A stretch of 64,000 nucleotides of DNA, from the NCBI GenBank assembly GCA_030536555.1, contig JAUNPU010000007.1, positions 78,769-142,768 on the forward strand, given 5' to 3'. A model generated the notes under the pieces. It saw only the letters and a program-made list of their open reading frames with translations, was not told where the DNA came from and made no database searches. The DNA comes from Eubacteriales bacterium (GTDB taxonomy: Bacteria > Bacillota > Clostridia > Lachnospirales > Lachnospiraceae). A program made the position numbers and the translations under genes. Below are positions 35,127 to 43,852 of the stretch, one piece after another; within the stretch, counting starts at the first letter, position 1, and every line of letters begins with the position of its first letter.

Positions 35127-35941
35127 TGACGCTCCCCTCTATTGCCAAAAGTGTAAATTAGAAAGTCTGATAGAAGTAAAAAAATAAAAGTAAAGGTCAT
35201 CAAAGAGCCAGACGATTAGACGCGCAGAGCCGATGAATTTGTGGAAAATCACTCACAGTTCATCGGTTTTTTACAGAGCGGGATGGTCTTGTTTACGCAG
35301 TAGATTAAGCAGGTAATAATAAAAATATGAAGGGGGAGTATAGAAAAACTTCGATGTGGCACATCTTTTTTTGATGGGTAAACCAGGGCATGGCGGAGGT
35401 CTTTTCCACCTTGAGGTCTAAGGTCTGTTCCTGTCCCGAAGTCAGGTGAAGATACTGGCTCAGATTATCCAATTTCCGGTTAAGTGCCTGAATGTCCTTT
35501 CAGCATATTTGCGGCAGCGCCATGGAGCAGAAGCTTTGTTTCATGGCGGCGGAGATAAGAGTCTGTTTTTTCGATTTTCGGTAACGAATGTGATAGATAT
35601 GATTGGTTCGGTATTATTCCGCATACTTCAATATCTGCCCTAGATCTTTTAACTGGCGTTCTGTTTCCACAAAACTGCTCCGTGCGGTTTTTGAAAAAGA
35701 GCCTTACTTTTAATCTGTTTTTCAAGTTTGGTAATAGAGTTTGCATTGCTGTAACTGTTGGCGGCAATTTTCAGAGTTTCTATCATTAGCCAATGTTACA
35801 GACCGGAATTTTGCGTGAACATTTCTCTCGATATGTCAATGAGCTTACGGGAGGAATAGTCCTTGAGGAGTAGTTTATTTCGGGCAGGGAATGGTACACG
35901 CTTCTGTGGCTGCGCCGAAAGTATCCTTATTCTGCTGTATA
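35127..35941. other. gap with terminator and unrecognised coding remnant
   Basis: No intact gene in 815 bases. A terminator lies at 35230-35272. On the minus strand between about 35380 and 35620, short protein-like stretches in more than one frame (for example LSQYLHLTSGQEQTLDLKV) with stops between them suggest a decayed gene. I could not name it. Confidence 0.45.
35230..35272 (+). terminator. terminator behind glycosyltransferase
   Basis: CCGATGAA...TTCATCGG with an inner GTG/CAC pair, followed by TTTTTT. Confidence 0.8.
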
Positions 35942-36619
35942 TTACTCTTTTTGCGTTTCGATTCCATGTTTGCAACAATTCATAACATACAACCAGTGTG
36001 CACGCATGAGTTCAGATGCCTGTTCAGCATTTCGTGATTTGAGTGCATTTAGAATTTCATGATGTTGTGCAGCAGATTGCTTTCTCCAGGCTTCGTAATG
36101 AAAATAATGATATCGAATCCGCTTAATATGAAGGGATAATATATGACTGAAACTGGTCATGTATTTATTGTCCGCAACATTCAGAATTATGTCATGGAAA
36201 CGTTCGTCACATTGTGTTATACCGTCCATATACCCACTTGTGCATGCATCGAAAAATTGTTGCTGTGTTTTTTCCAGTTCAGAAATGTCATTATCTGTTA
36301 GTTTGGGTGTTGCAATTTTTACTGCTAATGCCTGAATCTCAGCCAGTGGAAGATAGCATTTTTCTATGTCGCTGCGATGAATCTCTGATACGATTGTTGC
36401 TCTGCCTGGCAGCACAACAATTAGATTTTGGTTTTCGAGCATCTGCAATGCTTCTCTGACAGGGGTTCGGCTGACCTCAAAGTAGGCAGCCAATTCGGTA
36501 TCGGATAGTTTTTCTCCAGGCAACAGTTCTCCGCTGATAATCCAGTCACAGAGAGTATCATATACAATATTTTTTGCTGATTTTCGAAGTTCAGTTTTAT
36601 TTTTTTTCGGAATTGGCAA
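35942..36619 (-). CDS. GntR family regulator with FCD domain
   Basis: 225 aa. The N-terminal winged helix (KLSDTELAAYFEVSRTPVREALQMLE) is the GntR signature; the C-terminal all-helical FCD ligand domain contains the metal/ligand residues in the usual D...H...H pattern (CDERFHDIIL, AQHHEIL). FadR-type regulators respond to organic or amino acids. It is divergent from the YgeY hydrolase and AGCS transporter genes, which it presumably controls from the shared region. Confidence 0.88.
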   Translation of the reverse strand: MPIPKKNKTELRKSAKNIVYDTLCDWIISGELLPGEKLSDTELAAYFEVSRTPVREALQMLENQNLIVVLPGRATIVSEIHRSDIEKCYLPLAEIQALAVKIATPKLTDNDISELEKTQQQFFDACTSGYMDGITQCDERFHDIILNVADNKYMTSFSHILSLHIKRIRYHYFHYEAWRKQSAAQHHEILNALKSRNAEQASELMRAHWLYVMNCCKHGIETQKE

Positions 36620-36950
36620 AACAAACTCTCCTTGTTAATTTTATATTTGTTTAAATAGTATATCATATATTAGATTACATTTTCAAGTCTAAGGTATGTG
36701 GTGGCTTGTGAAAACCAAATTGTCAGGTCACAGTTCCCAGAAGCTAATGTTAGTATTTAAAGTATATATCCTCTAGTTTTACATGCATTAACAATGAATT
36801 GTTAAAAACAAACAAAAACAAATCCAAATAATGAGCATAATAGACAAAAGCTACAAAAACAAGGCGCTTTTGCTTTACTTTTACTAAACGCCATGTTATA
36901 TTCAATATGCAATATATCGCATATCACAAAATGGGAAGAGAGGTAATCAA
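36620..36950. promoter_or_regulatory. divergent control region, GntR / ygeY
   Basis: 331 AT-rich bases without a gene. ATATGCaatatatcGCATAT (36905-36924) is a perfect 6-bp inverted pair 26 bases before the hydrolase start. GTATATCATATATTAG sits just upstream of the regulator start at 36657-36672. Both are candidate GntR operators. Confidence 0.45.
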
Positions 36951-38123
36951 ATGAACAGAGAGGAAATGCTGGTATCGTTATGTCAGGAAGTAATTCGCAT
37001 TCCAAGCATGTCAGGTCATGAAGAACAGGTGGCAAAACTGTTGCAGAAGACTATGATTGAGTATGGATTTGATGAGGCCATTATCGATAAGTATGGCAGT
37101 GTTCTTGGGACGATTTATGGCAAGAGACCAGGAAAGACAATTCTAATGGATGGTCACATTGATACGGTTGATGTTATTGACAGGGATGAATGGACACATG
37201 ATCCATTTTCGGGAGAGATTGTGGATGGTAAGGTTTATGGACGAGGTGCATCCGATATGAAAGGCAGCGTTTGCACAATGCTTAGTGCTGCAGCACAGTA
37301 TGCGGAAGATACGAATAAGGATTTCGCCGGAAAGATTTGTGTTTCCTGCACTGTTCATGAGGAGTGTTTTGAGGGGGTTTCATCAAGAGAGATTTCCAAT
37401 GCTGCAAAGCCTGACTTTGTAATTATCGGTGAAGCAACTACCACAACAGTAAAGATTGGACAGCGTGGACGGGCAGAAGTGGTTGTGGAAACATATGGAA
37501 AGAGTTGCCATTCTTCTAATCCGGAAAAGGGTGTAAACGCAGTATATCATATGATGGCTGTGATTGAAGCAATCAGAAACATTAAAGTAAATGAGCATCC
37601 GATTCTTGGTAAGGGGATTTTGGAACTGACAGATATTGTTTCTTCTCCTTATCCGGGAGCATCGGTTGTTCCGGCAGTTTGCCGTGCTACATTTGATCGC
37701 CGTACTCTGGTAGGAGAAGATGAAGCATTGATTCTCGGTCAGGTAGAAGAAGCTATAGAGGCAGCAAAGAAAAAAAATCCAGAGCTTCAGGCGAAGGTAT
37801 ATCTTGCAGAAGGACAGGAAACATGTTGGACTGGTGAGAAAATTTCTGCAAAGCGATATTTCCCAGCATGGCTGATTCCGGAAGACAGTGAACTTGTACA
37901 GGGGGCATTGGCTGGATTAAAGGAAACAGGAATTGATGCATCTGTTTCACACTTCTCTTTCTGTACAAATGGCAGTCATTTTTGTGGTGAGGCAGGCATT
38001 CCGTGCATTGGATTTGGACCTTCTCTTGAGAGCCTTGCACATGTGAGAGATGAGTATATTGAGATTGAACAGTTGAAGAAAGCATTCCATGGCTTCTACG
38101 GAATTCTTTCGCATTTAACATGA
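36951..38123 (+). CDS. ygeY: YgeY-type M20 metallohydrolase
   Basis: 390 aa, M20 peptidase/deacylase fold. Metal ligands and catalytic residues are in place: GHIDTVD (His69, Asp71), GASDMKG (Asp102), VHEEC (Glu137/138) and LAHVRDEYI near the end. The best family match is YgeY, annotated as linked to selenium-dependent hydrolase or purine clusters; true substrate unknown. AGAGAGG lies before the ATG. It is followed by an amino-acid symporter, suggesting uptake and hydrolysis of an acylated amino acid or dipeptide (inference). Confidence 0.85.
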   Translation: MNREEMLVSLCQEVIRIPSMSGHEEQVAKLLQKTMIEYGFDEAIIDKYGSVLGTIYGKRPGKTILMDGHIDTVDVIDRDEWTHDPFSGEIVDGKVYGRGASDMKGSVCTMLSAAAQYAEDTNKDFAGKICVSCTVHEECFEGVSSREISNAAKPDFVIIGEATTTTVKIGQRGRAEVVVETYGKSCHSSNPEKGVNAVYHMMAVIEAIRNIKVNEHPILGKGILELTDIVSSPYPGASVVPAVCRATFDRRTLVGEDEALILGQVEEAIEAAKKKNPELQAKVYLAEGQETCWTGEKISAKRYFPAWLIPEDSELVQGALAGLKETGIDASVSHFSFCTNGSHFCGEAGIPCIGFGPSLESLAHVRDEYIEIEQLKKAFHGFYGILSHLT

Positions 38124-38171
38124 TAGAAAATTCACGTTGTTATTGGAGAAAGTATATTGGAGGGATAGCAG

Positions 38172-39569
38172 ATGGCACAGTTTTTGTCGATGTTAAATAG
38201 TTTTCTTTGGGGTGCGCCGGTGTTGGTGTTGTTATTTGCAGTTGGTGTTTTGTATGCAGTGAAGACCAGTTTTTTTCAATTCAGACATTTCGGTCATATC
38301 CTGAAGAGTACAGCGGGCGAAATGTTTCGGAAAGGAAGCCAGACTGGAGATGGTACGCTGACTCCGCTTCAGGCAGTTTCATCTGCATTGGCGGGGTGTG
38401 TAGGAACCGGTAATATTTCGGGTGTTGCGACGGCAATTTTTGTTGGTGGTCCTGGTGCTGTATTTTGGATGTGGATTATTTCATTATTTGGAATGCTGAC
38501 GAAGTGTGTTGAAGTGACACTTGCACAGTATTATCGAGTTAAGGGTGATGATGGTGTGTATTATGGCGGTCCGATGTACTATATTGAACGCGGTATGGGG
38601 AAAAAGTGGAAACCACTCGCAATTTTCTTTGCGATTACGATTATTTTAGGCGGACTCGGAACCGCAGCATTCGTACAGCCGTTTGCCATGTCCAATGCTA
38701 TGAATAATGCATTTCAGATTCCACATTGGGTGGTTATAGTGATTGCCGCAACTGTTTGTGGTATCGTATTGATTGGCGGGGTACAGGGTATTGGAAAGTT
38801 TTGTGAAAAGGTTACTCCAGTTATGTGCTTGGTATACATTGTAGCTGTAGTTGGCATTCTTTTAACACATATTACAGAGCTTCCAGCGGCATTTGCTACA
38901 ATCTTTACGCATGCATTTACCCCATTGTCCGCAACGGGCGGTCTTGCAGGAAGCACAGTTGCAATGACAATCAAACAGGGTGCAGCACGTGGAACCTTTT
39001 CAAATGAGGGTGGTTGCGGAACATCTCCTATCACTCATGCAACGGCGATTACAGAACATCCATTTAAAGAGGGAATGTATGGATCATTTGAGGTGTTCAT
39101 TGATACTCTGGTTGTATGTACGATGACAGCACTGGCAATCATCTGCAGTGGTGAAGAAATATGGCAGAGTGGACTGAAAGATGTAATGTTAACTCAGTCT
39201 GCGTTTGCAAACACATATGGAACAGCAGGTCCGATTCTCGTATCAGTCTGCTTGAGTCTGTTTGCATTTTCTACCATGGTTGGATGGGAAATTAACTATG
39301 AATCTGCATTCTTTTATATTTTCCCAAAACTTTCAGCTTCAAAGACTACAAAACTTGCAATCCGTCTGATTTGGCTTGTACCAGGCTTCCTGTCACTTGG
39401 ACAGACACCTGAGCTGGTTTGGACTGTCGTGGATATTGTGGCTGGTTTCTGGTGTATACCAAATGCCATTGCCTTACTGTTCTTGTCAGGAACTTTTATG
39501 AAAGTATATAATGATTATACTGCAAAATATATTGATAAGACACGTCCGCTTTCAGAAAAACTGAATTAA
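38172..39569 (+). CDS. AGCS family sodium:amino acid symporter
   Basis: 465 aa with about 11 membrane segments. ALAGCVGTGNISGVATAI near residue 75 and FSNEGGCGTSPITHATA near 277 are the sodium-alanine/glycine carrier signatures. GGAGG lies about eight bases before the ATG. Same strand and probably same transcript as the M20 hydrolase 48 bases upstream, under the divergent GntR regulator. A terminator follows. It likely imports alanine, glycine or a related small amino acid. Confidence 0.9.
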   Translation: MAQFLSMLNSFLWGAPVLVLLFAVGVLYAVKTSFFQFRHFGHILKSTAGEMFRKGSQTGDGTLTPLQAVSSALAGCVGTGNISGVATAIFVGGPGAVFWMWIISLFGMLTKCVEVTLAQYYRVKGDDGVYYGGPMYYIERGMGKKWKPLAIFFAITIILGGLGTAAFVQPFAMSNAMNNAFQIPHWVVIVIAATVCGIVLIGGVQGIGKFCEKVTPVMCLVYIVAVVGILLTHITELPAAFATIFTHAFTPLSATGGLAGSTVAMTIKQGAARGTFSNEGGCGTSPITHATAITEHPFKEGMYGSFEVFIDTLVVCTMTALAIICSGEEIWQSGLKDVMLTQSAFANTYGTAGPILVSVCLSLFAFSTMVGWEINYESAFFYIFPKLSASKTTKLAIRLIWLVPGFLSLGQTPELVWTVVDIVAGFWCIPNAIALLFLSGTFMKVYNDYTAKYIDKTRPLSEKLN

Positions 39570-39573
39570 TATA

Positions 39574-39606
39574 AGAAAGAGACATCAGAAATGGTGTCTT
39601 TTTTAT
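39574..39606 (+). terminator. terminator after symporter gene
   Basis: AGAGACATC pairs with GGTGTCTT (one wobble), followed by TTTTT. Confidence 0.7.
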
Positions 39607-39732
39607 GTGTGTCTGACGGCGCACGTTTGTAAGCGGTGTAAGTCGGAATCAGACCAGTAATGGGAAGAAAGGAACAGTACGCAGCCCGAACAGATCTCCA
39701 GTGCTGGGAGTACATATTTGGATGATAAAATT

Positions 39733-40197
39733 GTATATTTCGTCGGGGAAGTACCAAATCAGAACCTGTCCGCCTATCATCAGGCCTGTGACCTGTTCTT
39801 GTTTTCATCAAAATCAGAGACCCAGGGAATTGTACTTTTAGAGGTCATGGCAGCAGCGCTCCCGGTCTTTGCGATTCGCGCGACCGGAGTATCCGATGTG
39901 GTCGTTGATGGAGAAAATGGCGTATTGTCGTCAGATTCCATAACGGAATGGGAGGAGAACATAATCGCAGCGCTGCAAAATCCTGCTGTACTTATGAAAA
40001 TGAAACGCTCCGCCCGTGACACGGCGCTTTTGTATGATGAAACGGTGATTGCCAGCCGGATTTTGGAGCGGTACGCAGGCTTGAAAACGAGGTATGAGGC
40101 AGAACGTTGGAGGATGCTGCGATTAAACAGGCAGAGCATTAAGAAAGGGCAGGAGTCAGAGACAAAACGACGGAAGGCATATCTGCCAATACACTGA
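39733..40197 (+). pseudogene. 3' fragment of a glycosyltransferase (repeat R2, right copy)
   Basis: The first 398 bases match 34710-35107; the frame then runs on with different codons to a stop at 40197. Encoded residues include the EX7E region but lack the N-terminal two thirds. Small amino-acid differences (LKTRYEAERW against LKKSYEAERW) show it derives from a different allele, not a recent copy of the local gene. Confidence 0.82.
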
Positions 40198-40287
40198 TCC
40201 GGATGGTAAAAGACGTGTTGTCGGTAGGAAGACGGTAAAAGAAATGTTTCTTATCGAAATCTTACTAATTCCGTAAAGAATCGTAAT

Positions 40288-40316
40288 TTGACTCCTGCAT
40301 GGTTCTCCCTTATAAT
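40288..40316 (+). promoter_or_regulatory. promoter for the DUF4358 / acylation operon
   Basis: TTGACT (40288-40293), 17 bases, TATAAT (40311-40316), near consensus, 60 bases before the first gene. Confidence 0.8.
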
Positions 40317-40376
40317 ATAGCCGTGCAGAGGCAGCAAAAGGCTGCAGAAGCAACAACGTAAAATAAGGAGAACCAT

Positions 40377-40958
40377 ATGAAAAAGACAATGCTTATGATG
40401 ACAGCCGCCGTTCTGGCAGCAGCAATCAGCGGGTGCCAGCCTAACAATACAGGAACAGCGGGAACCACAGCGGCTGTGGAGACCACCGCAGAAGAGACCA
40501 CCGCAGCGAAGGAGGTCGATCTGGACGAGATTCACACGGCTGTGAAGGAGGCTTACGGGGATGCCTACATTCCGAGCATGCCTTTTGACGGGCAGATGCT
40601 GGATCAGATGATGGGAATTACGGAGGATATGTATGAGAGCTTCATCGCAGAGGGACCGATGATCAGCGCGCATGTGGACACCTTTGTGGCTGTGAAGGCG
40701 AAGGAAGGAAAGGGTGATGCGGTCAAGGCTGCACTGGACAGCTACCGGGAGAACCTGATCTCCAACACCATGCAGTATCCGATGAATATGCCGAAGATTC
40801 AGGCATCGGAGGTATATCAGAATGGAGACTATGTATTTTTCGTGATGCTGGGAACTCCGACCATGGAGTCCGAGGAGCAGGGCGAGGAGGCAGCGCTGAA
40901 GTCCGCACAGGAGAACAATAAGATCGGCATGGATGTGATTGCCGGCTTCTTCCAGTGA
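40377..40958 (+). CDS. DUF4358 domain lipoprotein
   Basis: 193 aa. Signal sequence with lipobox ISGC, lipidated Cys20, then a Thr/Ala-rich linker and a domain matching DUF4358 (SAHVDTFVAVKAKEGKGDAV, LISNTMQYPMNMPKIQAS). Family function unknown; it is typically encoded beside MBOAT and DHHW genes in clostridia. AAGGAG lies before the ATG. The stop is one base before the MBOAT start, so the two are coupled. Confidence 0.85.
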   Translation: MKKTMLMMTAAVLAAAISGCQPNNTGTAGTTAAVETTAEETTAAKEVDLDEIHTAVKEAYGDAYIPSMPFDGQMLDQMMGITEDMYESFIAEGPMISAHVDTFVAVKAKEGKGDAVKAALDSYRENLISNTMQYPMNMPKIQASEVYQNGDYVFFVMLGTPTMESEEQGEEAALKSAQENNKIGMDVIAGFFQ

Positions 40959-40959
40959 T

Positions 40960-42447
40960 ATGGTATTCAGCAGCATTCCATTCTTGTTTTTCTTTCTCCC
41001 CCTGTGCCTGATTCTGTACTATGCAGTGCCGTTTTCCTGGAAAAATGGCGTGCTGCTGGCGTTCAGCCTGCTGTTCTACGCATGGGGAGAGCCGGTGTAT
41101 ATTGTGCTGATGCTGTTCTCCTCGGAGGTGGATTACTGGGTTGGACGTCTGATGGACCGGTTTGGAACGACGAAGGGCAGGCGGCGGTTCTTTCTGTGCT
41201 GCTCGGTGGCGGTGAACCTTTCACTGCTGGGATTCTTTAAGTATGCGGACTTTGTGATCCAGATGGTCAACGGGGTATTTCACACCTCGATTCCGCTGCT
41301 GGGACTGGGACTTCCGGTGGGAATCAGCTTTTTCACCTTCCAGACCATGAGCTACAGCATCGATCTGTACCGGAGAGAGGTTCCTGTGGAGAAGGACCAT
41401 CTGGCGTACCTGACCTATGTGTCCATGTTCCCGCAGCTGGTGGCGGGACCGATTGTCCGGTTTGCCACGGTTCAGCAGGAGCTGCACCACAGGACGATCA
41501 CAGTGGAGAAGTTCCAGAGCGGCATGCTCCGGTTTATGCAGGGACTGTTCAAGAAGGTGCTGATTGCCAATCAGGTGGGGGCGCTGTGGGAAGCAATCCG
41601 TGCCATGGAGCCGGGAACGGCTTCCGTCTCGGCGGCGTGGCTGGGGGCAGCGGCATTTACCCTGCAGCTGTACTTTGACTTCAGTGCCTACAGCGATATG
41701 GCGATTGGAATGGGAGAGATGATGGGATTTTCCTTCCCGGATAACTTCCGCTATCCTCTGTCTGCCGTGTCGGTGACGGACTTCTGGAGAAGATGGCATA
41801 TCTCCCTGTCCTCCTGGTTTAAGGATTATGTATACATACCGCTGGGCGGCAACCGTGCCGGAGTGGGAAAGCATCTTCGCAATATGCTGATCGTGTGGTT
41901 CCTCACCGGTCTGTGGCACGGCGCGGCGTGGAACTTTGTGCTGTGGGGGCTTTACTATGGAGTCCTGCTGGCGCTGGAGAAATACGTCTGGGGCAAAGGT
42001 CTTTCCAGACTTCCAGGTGTGCTGCAGCACGGCTACACGCTTTTGATTGTGGTGGTGGGATTCGTGGTATTTGTATTTGACGATATGAACGCGCTGGGGC
42101 TTTATCTGCAGTCCATGACAGGGCTCTTGGGCAATGATCTGTGGGGTGCGGAGTGCGGGTGGTATCTGAGCAATTACGGCGTGGTGCTGGCAGCGGCTGT
42201 TCTTCTGGCGTTCCCGGTGTATCCGTGGGCGAGGGAGAAGGCGGCTGCATGGAGCGCAGCATCAGAGAGTGCAGCGTCAGAGACCGCAGCAACAGGGACT
42301 GCGGCTGCTGGTTCCGGTGCGATGCTGGCGTTGAGACATGGACTGTGCACTGCGGGAACTCTGGCTGGATACGGGCTGCTGTTTATGCTGACGGTGGCGT
42401 ATCTGGTCAATGATACCTACAATCCGTTTCTGTATTTCCGGTTTTGA
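40960..42447 (+). CDS. MBOAT family O-acyltransferase
   Basis: 495 aa, about ten membrane segments. PQLVAGPIVRF, DFWRRWHISLSSWFKDYVYIPLGGN and LTGLWHGAAWNF (catalytic His320) are the hallmarks of AlgI/DltB-type membrane-bound acyltransferases that move acyl groups across the membrane to surface polymers. The start ATG at 40960 lies one base after the lipoprotein stop. A Ser/Ala-rich insertion occurs near 425-455 before the last membrane segment. It works with the DHHW protein next to it. Confidence 0.92.
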   Translation: MVFSSIPFLFFFLPLCLILYYAVPFSWKNGVLLAFSLLFYAWGEPVYIVLMLFSSEVDYWVGRLMDRFGTTKGRRRFFLCCSVAVNLSLLGFFKYADFVIQMVNGVFHTSIPLLGLGLPVGISFFTFQTMSYSIDLYRREVPVEKDHLAYLTYVSMFPQLVAGPIVRFATVQQELHHRTITVEKFQSGMLRFMQGLFKKVLIANQVGALWEAIRAMEPGTASVSAAWLGAAAFTLQLYFDFSAYSDMAIGMGEMMGFSFPDNFRYPLSAVSVTDFWRRWHISLSSWFKDYVYIPLGGNRAGVGKHLRNMLIVWFLTGLWHGAAWNFVLWGLYYGVLLALEKYVWGKGLSRLPGVLQHGYTLLIVVVGFVVFVFDDMNALGLYLQSMTGLLGNDLWGAECGWYLSNYGVVLAAAVLLAFPVYPWAREKAAAWSAASESAASETAATGTAAAGSGAMLALRHGLCTAGTLAGYGLLFMLTVAYLVNDTYNPFLYFRF

Positions 42448-42459
42448 TGAGGTGCGAAC

Positions 42460-43632
42460 ATGAAGAATATGGAACATAACGGGCTGCCCAGGGGGCAGAG
42501 AACCGGCATGATAACGGCGCTGGCTCTGAGCGCAGCCATTCTTGCTCTGACCACCGGCTTTCTGGTGACGGAGAAGAAGGGCTTCTCAGAGTCGGAGAAC
42601 CGGTATCTGGCATCCTTTCCGCAGTTCAGCTGGGAATCGGTGAAGAGCGGGGACTATACGGAAGCGCTGAGTGAGTATGCCAGCGACCATTTTCCGTTCC
42701 GGGAACTCTTTATGGGATTAAAGACCCGGGCGGAGCTTGCCCTTGGACGGCGGGAGATCAATGGAATCCTCATCGGTGACAGCGATTATCTGATTGAGCC
42801 TTATGAGAAGCCGGAGAACACGGAGAAGATTGCCGGAATCTTCCGGAACTTTTCTGAAAAGATAGACGGGATGCGGGCAGAAGGGCGGGAGCTGAACCTG
42901 AATCTGATGCTGATTCCCACGGCGGTGACGGTGCTGAGGGACAAGCTGCCCCAAGGCGCACCTACGGAGAATCAGATGGAGACGGCAGAGACCATCTTAA
43001 GAGCTTCCGGGATGCCGACCATTGACAGTCTTGAGGCGCTGAAGAAGCAGTCGGAGACGGGACAGGTGTACTACCGGACGGATCACCACTGGACCACTTA
43101 CGGCGCCTATGCAGGATATGTGGAATACTGCCGGGCGCTGGGTTTTGAGCCGGTGCCGCTGGAGGAGCTTAAGTCCTCTGTGGTGACGGATTCCTTTGCC
43201 GGGAGTATTTATGCCAAGGTCCATGACAGTCGGCAGCCTCTGGACTCAATCACCATCTATGAGAATCCGGCAGACCGGCTTACGGTGACTTATGAGGATA
43301 CCGGCGAGACGTCGGACAGTCTTTATAATCTGGACTATCTGGAAAAGCGGGACAAGTATTCCCTGTTTTTGAATAACCTGCATCCGCTGGTGACGATTGC
43401 CAATGAGACAGCGGAATCCCAGCGAGAGCTGGTGCTGATCAAGGACAGCTATGCCAATTCGATGGTGCCGTTTCTGACCCGCCATTACCGCAGGATTCAC
43501 GTGCTGGACACCCGCTACTACAAGATGGGACCGGCGGCCTACATCAGAGAGCATCCGGAGGTTACGGATGTGCTGCTGCTTTACAATATGAATACGCTGG
43601 ATACAGATCTGGGAGTTCGGGGCATCTATTGA
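42460..43632 (+). CDS. DHHW family protein (extracytoplasmic O-acetylation partner)
   Basis: 390 aa. One N-terminal membrane anchor (about 19-38), then an AlgX/AlgJ-like SGNH-type domain. RTDHHWTTYG contains the name-giving DHHW at residues 208-211. FSESENRYLASFP near the start and the late KDSYANSMVPFL block (Ser nucleophile and conserved Asp region) fit the family. It probably accepts acyl groups passed by the MBOAT protein for transfer to exopolysaccharide. It starts 13 bases after the MBOAT gene. Confidence 0.88.
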   Translation: MKNMEHNGLPRGQRTGMITALALSAAILALTTGFLVTEKKGFSESENRYLASFPQFSWESVKSGDYTEALSEYASDHFPFRELFMGLKTRAELALGRREINGILIGDSDYLIEPYEKPENTEKIAGIFRNFSEKIDGMRAEGRELNLNLMLIPTAVTVLRDKLPQGAPTENQMETAETILRASGMPTIDSLEALKKQSETGQVYYRTDHHWTTYGAYAGYVEYCRALGFEPVPLEELKSSVVTDSFAGSIYAKVHDSRQPLDSITIYENPADRLTVTYEDTGETSDSLYNLDYLEKRDKYSLFLNNLHPLVTIANETAESQRELVLIKDSYANSMVPFLTRHYRRIHVLDTRYYKMGPAAYIREHPEVTDVLLLYNMNTLDTDLGVRGIY

Positions 43633-43713
43633 CCGGAAGCTGCTGACAGAAGCCGCTGACCGGAAACTACAGACAGAATCCTATAGATTGAAACTACAGA
43701 AAGTCTTTGTACA

Positions 43714-43756
43714 GAGGCGGGGAAAGCTGGTTTTTTATACTGGCTTTTCTCGCCTC
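43714..43756 (+). terminator. terminator after DHHW gene
   Basis: GAGGCGGGGAAAGC pairs with GCTTTTCTCGCCTC (one or two mismatches) around a 15-base loop. The T-run lies in the loop, so strength is uncertain. Confidence 0.5.
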
Positions 43757-43852
43757 CTTATGTTAGAATGATACTACACTGTGATGGTTTAAAGGGGCAT
43801 AACGTTAAACTGCATTTATTCACAGCAGTTAAGAAGGATGAAGGTTATTATT

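Noticed and set aside
23500..40200. Search for an insertion sequence, integrase or conjugation genes as the carrier of the accessory region
   Set aside because: No transposase, recombinase, relaxase or attachment site was recognised on either strand.
40139..40389. Minus-strand open frames at the right edge of the accessory region
   Set aside because: They cover the consensus promoter and the dead glycosyltransferase fragment in a shadow frame.
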